The notes beneath the pieces are model-generated. The model had not been told where the DNA came from. It did no database searches and saw nothing but the letters and a program-made list of their open reading frames with translations. A DNA stretch of 64,000 nucleotides. Source: Burkholderia arboris (GTDB lineage: Bacteria > Pseudomonadota > Gammaproteobacteria > Burkholderiales > Burkholderiaceae). The position numbers and the translations under genes were made by a program. Of the stretch, positions 60,572 through 64,000 are shown piece by piece (positions within the stretch are counted from its first letter, which is position 1; every line of letters begins with the position of its first letter). The DNA lies in the NCBI RefSeq assembly GCF_902499125.1, contig NZ_CABVPX010000029.1, positions 1 to 64,000 of the forward strand, in the 5' to 3' direction.

Positions 60572-61408
60572 ATGGCCGAGGATCGAACTTCCTACGACGC
60601 GTTCGTCAGGTTCCTGGCGACGCCGCTGAACGACGGTCGGCCGTTCGTGCTGGAGACGCAGCACGCGGTATCGCTGCATTTCGATCATTTCGGCACCCAG
60701 AGCTTCATGTCGCTTCGCGATCCGGTGCGGCTCGAGCTCGGGTATACGCGCGTGATGATGGGTTTTCTGCTGCTGCAGGCCGAACCCGCCCACATCTGCA
60801 TGCTCGGGCTCGGCGGCGGTTCGCTCGCGAAATACTGCTACCGGCACCTGCCGGGTACGGCGATCGACGCGGTCGAGATCAACCCCGACGTGATTGCGTT
60901 GCGCGATGTCTTCAGGATTCCTGCCGATGACGCGCGATTCAGGGTGGTATGCGCCGACGGCGCGGATCATCTGGAGCGGGTGGATGTCCGGACGGACGTG
61001 ATCCTGCACGATGCATTTGTCGCCGACGGCATGCGGGGCCGCTGTGCGGGCGTCGCATTCATCGACGCGTGCCGCGCGCGCCTGGGCGACACCGGCGTGC
61101 TCGCGATCAACTTCATGGACGACGATCCGGCGTTGCCGCAGCACCTCGAGCAGTTGCGATCGGTATTCGGTTCGTCGTATGCGCTGGTGCCGTGCGGCGA
61201 CGACAACAACTTCGTTGCATTCGCATGGAGGGACGGCAGCCGGCTGCCGTCGCTGCGTATCCTGCTGGAGCGTGCGCTTGCATGCGCGCAGGCCGGCGAG
61301 CTGAAGCTGGCGGCCACCGCGAGGCGCATGAAGGACGGGGAGGGTATCGATCCGCGGCGGCTGGTCTGGCGCGCGCAGTCGCACGGACGATGGGAGATCG
61401 GTGCGTAA
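60572..61408 (+). CDS. Spermidine-synthase-like methyltransferase-fold protein
   Basis: A 278-residue protein with the Rossmann core of polyamine synthases. It has ICMLGLGGGSLAKYCYRHLPGTAIDAVEINPDVI (glycine loop and acidic strand end), FRVVCADGADHL and DVILHDAFV. The N-terminal beta domain is shorter than in SpeE, and conserved spermidine synthase residues are only partly present, so true aminopropyl transfer is uncertain. It follows yjdM by 41 nt. Confidence 0.78.
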   Translation: MAEDRTSYDAFVRFLATPLNDGRPFVLETQHAVSLHFDHFGTQSFMSLRDPVRLELGYTRVMMGFLLLQAEPAHICMLGLGGGSLAKYCYRHLPGTAIDAVEINPDVIALRDVFRIPADDARFRVVCADGADHLERVDVRTDVILHDAFVADGMRGRCAGVAFIDACRARLGDTGVLAINFMDDDPALPQHLEQLRSVFGSSYALVPCGDDNNFVAFAWRDGSRLPSLRILLERALACAQAGELKLAATARRMKDGEGIDPRRLVWRAQSHGRWEIGA

Positions 61409-61448
61409 TCGGTGCGTAACAGGCCGGTAGCCGACGCTGCGGCCGCGC

Positions 61449-61634
61449 TTACTTCACGCGCTTGCCGAGCGCGCTCTTGGTCTTGTAGGTGACGCCGTGC
61501 CGGTCGAGATATTCGCGGATCAACTGCCGCACGACTTGCGACGGCGTAAGATCCTGCTCCGCGCAGAGCATCTCGAAGGCTTCCTTCTTCGCGGGATCGA
61601 TCAGGACGGTCAGGCGGGCGGTTTTCGTTTCCAT
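61449..61634 (-). CDS. Ribbon-helix-helix (CopG-like) DNA-binding protein
   Basis: A 61-residue protein. RLTVLIDPAKKEAFEMLCAEQDLTPSQVVRQLIREYL is a ribbon strand followed by two helices, as in CopG/Arc repressors. A palindromic ATTATAAT lies 33 bases upstream (61667-61674) and may be its own operator. No toxin gene is adjacent. Confidence 0.75.
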   Translation of the reverse strand: METKTARLTVLIDPAKKEAFEMLCAEQDLTPSQVVRQLIREYLDRHGVTYKTKSALGKRVK

Positions 61635-61721
61635 TACGAGGCGAGGGTGGTCGGTATGTTAATCAAATTATAATCGATCCGCTTTCGGCACGACCGCTGG
61701 AAATGCCGTCCTGGCGCGCGA

Positions 61722-62480
61722 TCAGCGTTTGTTGCGCAGTAGCGCGAGCAGGTCGTCGAGCACCGGCACGATGGCGAGCGTGACGAGCACCGCGGCGAGC
61801 GGCACGGTCGACACGTAGCCGACATGCTTGAAGCCGACCGCGCCGGCCAGGCCGCCGACGAAGAACGACGTGAGCATCGTCGCGTGAATCCTCAGTTTCG
61901 AACGATTGGCAATCACCGCGTGCGCGTCGACGTCGATGGCCGACCGGTTCCAGTAGAACAGCTTCCCGAGCTCGATGCCGAGGTCGGTCACGATGCCCGT
62001 CATGTGCGTCGTGCGGATTTCCGCGCCCGACAGCTTCGTGATTGTCGCGTTCTGCAGCCCCATGATGAAGCACAGCAGCGTCACGGTCACGGGCGCGAAG
62101 AACGTTTCCCACAGTGCGAGGTGGCTGCCGAGCAGCCCGAACAGGAGCAGCAGCGCGGCTTCGACCAGCAGCGGCAGCATGAACTGGCTGTGCAGGCCGC
62201 GGCGGCGGCCCCAGTTGACCAGGATCGCCGAGCAGCCGGCGCCGATCAGGAACGATCCCAGCGAGCTGATGCCGGCGAGCGCGAGGCGCACGTCGCCGAG
62301 TGCCGTCTGGTCGGCGATGGCCGACACGATGCCGCTCATGTGCGACGTGTATTGCTTGACCGCGAGAAAGCCGCCGGCATTGGCCGCGCCGGCGACGAAC
62401 GCGAGCGAAAACCCGAGCTGGCGGTTCGCGGTCGCGCTGCGGTGTTTTCCCGTCAGGTTTCGAAAGTACTGCGCTGGCAT
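61722..62480 (-). CDS. DUF1275 (YoaK-type) membrane protein
   Basis: A 252-residue protein with about six transmembrane helices and the DUF1275 features AFVAGAANAGGFLAVKQYTSHMSGIVS and CFIMGLQNATITKLSGAEIRTTHMTGIVTDLG. The family is of unknown function, thought to be a transporter. ATG at 62480; the open frame further upstream is not conserved. A perfect palindrome lies about 115 bases upstream. Confidence 0.87.
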   Translation of the reverse strand: MPAQYFRNLTGKHRSATANRQLGFSLAFVAGAANAGGFLAVKQYTSHMSGIVSAIADQTALGDVRLALAGISSLGSFLIGAGCSAILVNWGRRRGLHSQFMLPLLVEAALLLLFGLLGSHLALWETFFAPVTVTLLCFIMGLQNATITKLSGAEIRTTHMTGIVTDLGIELGKLFYWNRSAIDVDAHAVIANRSKLRIHATMLTSFFVGGLAGAVGFKHVGYVSTVPLAAVLVTLAIVPVLDDLLALLRNKR

Positions 62481-62596
62481 AGGGGCTTCGCTCAATCGCC
62501 GCGGATCGCGGGCACGGGCGGGAGAGCCGGCGCCGGACGGCGGGCTGGGCGCGCCGCTTGCGCCGGATACCGGGTCTGTCGAATCATGTGACGAAC

Positions 62597-62615
62597 ATGA
62601 TAATGTCATTATCAT
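62597..62615. promoter_or_regulatory. Perfect palindrome ATGATAATG-T-CATTATCAT
   Basis: A 9-1-9 inverted repeat of 19 bp in the region between the divergent YoaK-type and DUF2909-cluster genes. It is similar in length and composition to Fur-family boxes (GATAAT/ATTATC). A TTGGCT...TACAAT pair (62622-62648, 15-base spacer) follows and could be the promoter of the plus-strand genes. Confidence 0.55.
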
Positions 62616-62721
62616 ACTCTGTTGGCTGGATGGCGCTTTCAGTACAATGATGCGCGGTGCAGCCGCGCTTGCCGTTTCGTTGCCGCGCGGCGCCTGCTTG
62701 CTCACTTCTGCCCACCGCTTC

Positions 62722-63072
62722 ATGACTCCGATCAAGTTCATCCTTCGCTACACCGCGATCCCGTTCACGGCCATCGTGGCTGTGGTGATCTGGACTGTCA
62801 TACCATCGTCGAAAGAGATCGATGCGAGACAATATGCGGCGCTGTCGCGCGCGTACGCGAGTTTCCCGCTGCCGTTCCGGCGGGAAATCTCGGAAACGAT
62901 GGAACACGGCCGCATCAACGACCGGCGCTACCAGGCACTCGTGCGCGACTCGCTGGGCAATGGCGTCGCGCTGGACTGGCCGGCGTCGGGCGTCGGCGAT
63001 GTCGCCGACGAGCGGCAAAAACTGGCCGAACTGATTCAGGCCGATTCGGATCTTCAAAGGCAACAGCAATGA
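62722..63072 (+). CDS. Hypothetical protein with one N-terminal membrane helix
   Basis: A 116-residue protein. A hydrophobic helix (IPFTAIVAVVIWTVI, about 13-27) is followed by a soluble Arg/Glu/Asp-rich domain. ATG at 62722 lacks a Shine-Dalgarno; ATG at 62648 is an alternative. Its stop overlaps the DUF2909 start (ATGA). Not recognised as a named family. Confidence 0.6.
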   Translation: MTPIKFILRYTAIPFTAIVAVVIWTVIPSSKEIDARQYAALSRAYASFPLPFRREISETMEHGRINDRRYQALVRDSLGNGVALDWPASGVGDVADERQKLAELIQADSDLQRQQQ

Positions 63073-63281
63073 AAACCCTGCTGGTTTCTGTGGCATTCGC
63101 GATGATCATCGCGAGCTTGATCTTCGCGCTGTATTTCATGAATCACGATCGCGGCAAGTCCAAGCGGATGGCGTGGTCGCTCGCGGCACGCGTCGGGCTG
63201 TCGGTGACGCTGTTCTTGTCGCTGCTGATCGCCTACAAGCTTGGCTGGATCGAGCCGACCGGGTTGCCGATCGGGCGCTGA
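63069..63281 (+). CDS. DUF2909-type twin transmembrane protein
   Basis: A 70-residue protein with two transmembrane helices. The pattern LIFALYFMNHDRGKSKRMAWSLAARVGLSVTLFLSLLIAYKLGWI is typical of DUF2909, small proteins usually found near cytochrome c oxidase assembly genes. It is coupled to the upstream gene through ATGA. No oxidase genes are in the window. Confidence 0.8.
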   Translation: MKTLLVSVAFAMIIASLIFALYFMNHDRGKSKRMAWSLAARVGLSVTLFLSLLIAYKLGWIEPTGLPIGR

Positions 63282-63342
63282 GCGAGGCCGGCCCCGTGGC
63301 ATGCGGGGCATTTTCGGAAATGAGAGTTTCGATATCTAATAG

Positions 63343-63364
63343 AAGTATTGTGATAAGAATACTT
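63343..63364. promoter_or_regulatory. AT-rich inverted repeat between convergent genes
   Basis: AAGTATT-N8-AATACTT is a perfect 7-bp dyad downstream of the DUF2909 gene and of the AraC gene on the other strand. It is too AT-rich for a usual terminator and may be a protein-binding site or the remains of a promoter. Confidence 0.4.
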
Positions 63365-63441
63365 ATCCCGATACTGTTGATGTGAACGAATGGCGTCGAT
63401 GGATGGGCGGCATTGGATGCTGGAAGAAGGGCGGAACGACG

Positions 63442-64000
63442 CTAGTTGCCGGGCTCGTTCGCCACGTCATGGCGATACGCGCGCGGCGAGCAGCCCGCGA
63501 TGCGCTTGAACGCATGCCCGAACGCGCTATCCGAGTCGTAGCCGAGCATCTGCGCGACCGCCGATATCGATGCGTTCGAGCGTCGCAGCGCTCGCATCGC
63601 GAGCTGGATCCGCCATCGCAGCACGTATTCGAGCGGCCCGAATCCCAGCCGCCGCTTGAAATGCAGCGCGAACGTCGAACGCGATACATGGCAGCAGGCC
63701 GCCAGCGCGTCGACGGTCCAGCGTTGCGCGGGCGCCGCGTGAATGGCGGCCAGCGCCGCGCTGACCCGTGAATCGGCGAACCCGGCCAGCCAGCCGACAT
63801 CGCCGTTCGCGCCTTCGTCCACATAGCGCCGCAGGATCTGCACCAGCATCATGTGTCCGAGATGCCGGACCATCAGCGACCCGCCTGGCGACGATGCGCC
63901 GAATTCCTGCGCGAGCTGCTGCAGCGACCAGCGCAGCACCGCCGCCTGTTCGGAGTCGCCGCTCACGACGACCACCGGCGGCAGGCTGCCGAGCAGCAGC
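63442..64000 (-). CDS. AraC-family transcriptional regulator, 5' end beyond window
   Basis: The visible 186 residues are the C-terminal part of an AraC regulator whose frame continues past the window edge. Two HTH motifs are seen: WTVDALAACCHVSRSTFALHFKRRLGFGPLEYVLRWRI and SISAVAQMLGYDSDSAFGHAFKRIAGCSPRAYR. The preceding part (VRHLGHMMLVQILRRYV) and LLLGSLPPVV fit the cupin-type AraC subgroup (AraC_binding with conserved Leu-Gly). Target and effector are unknown. Confidence 0.88.
   Translation of the reverse strand, partial: LLLGSLPPVVVVSGDSEQAAVLRWSLQQLAQEFGASSPGGSLMVRHLGHMMLVQILRRYVDEGANGDVGWLAGFADSRVSAALAAIHAAPAQRWTVDALAACCHVSRSTFALHFKRRLGFGPLEYVLRWRIQLAMRALRRSNASISAVAQMLGYDSDSAFGHAFKRIAGCSPRAYRHDVANEPGN

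Noticed and set aside
1..64000. CRISPR arrays, tRNA or rRNA genes, IS elements
   Set aside because: No regularly spaced repeats, cloverleaf-like segments, rRNA stretches, transposases or terminal inverted repeats were recognised on reading; the only repeats are short local tandems.

Overview
The DNA is very GC-rich with dense genes. The formate dehydrogenase, the benABCD/catAB cluster, several Burkholderia-type small DUF families, two trimeric porins and a second rpoN together point to a Burkholderia, most likely of the B. cepacia complex and probably a secondary chromosome. No rRNA, tRNA, IS element or CRISPR array was recognised. The first and last genes are cut by the window edges.

Layout. 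1-7.4 kb: a truncated MocR-type aminotransferase, a formate dehydrogenase (predicted NADP+-linked), a Rieske/FAD oxidoreductase, MarC, small proteins and a SulP transporter. 8-18 kb: a sigma54 module (NtrC-type response regulator, hybrid histidine kinase, and a second rpoN preceded by its own -24/-12 promoter), followed by small stress-type proteins (DUF892, DUF1328, DUF3022 pair, PfpI, DUF1488, DUF6566). 18-27 kb: HAD phosphatase, SotB-like efflux pump, SDR/LysR pair, a secreted GH27 alpha-galactosidase, a LuxR regulator and an amidase. 27-46 kb: an aromatic-catabolism region. An aryl-alcohol dehydrogenase and benzaldehyde-type dehydrogenase with an AcoR-like regulator lie on one side. catB-catA-benABCD-ridA, a BenM/CatR-type regulator, a porin and a tannase/feruloyl esterase lie on the other. 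Between them sits a visibly lower-GC insert (about 31.8-34.3 kb) with a stand-alone type III restriction-type nuclease domain and an OLD-family ATPase/TOPRIM nuclease, a likely phage-defence island. 46-49 kb: an orphan OmpR-type regulator and small genes. 49-59 kb: two divergent transcription units. One holds agaR, a sugar kinase, agaS, a kbaZ/agaZ-type gene and an EamA exporter/importer. The other holds a Tat-exported GH36 enzyme, a GH114 endo-alpha-1,4-polygalactosaminidase lipoprotein and a porin. The region between them contains a long perfect inverted repeat built from CTTTCG motifs. 59-64 kb: an HPr-like protein lacking the active histidine, a YjdM/PhnA zinc-ribbon protein, a spermidine-synthase-like protein, YoaK and DUF2909 membrane proteins and a truncated AraC regulator.

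How the parts work together. The aromatic genes describe a route aryl alcohol -> aldehyde -> benzoate -> cis-diol -> catechol -> cis,cis-muconate -> muconolactone, with LysR-type ATAC-N7-GTAT sites before catB and near-matches before the regulator/porin. catC is not present. The 49-59 kb locus reads as a self-contained pathway for galactosamine-rich polymers. A surface GH114 cuts the chain, the Tat-exported GH36 trims it and a porin admits the products. A membrane transporter, kinase, AgaS deaminase/isomerase and KbaZ-type protein then process the sugar, all probably under AgaR. These two regions and the defence insert are the most interesting parts of the window.
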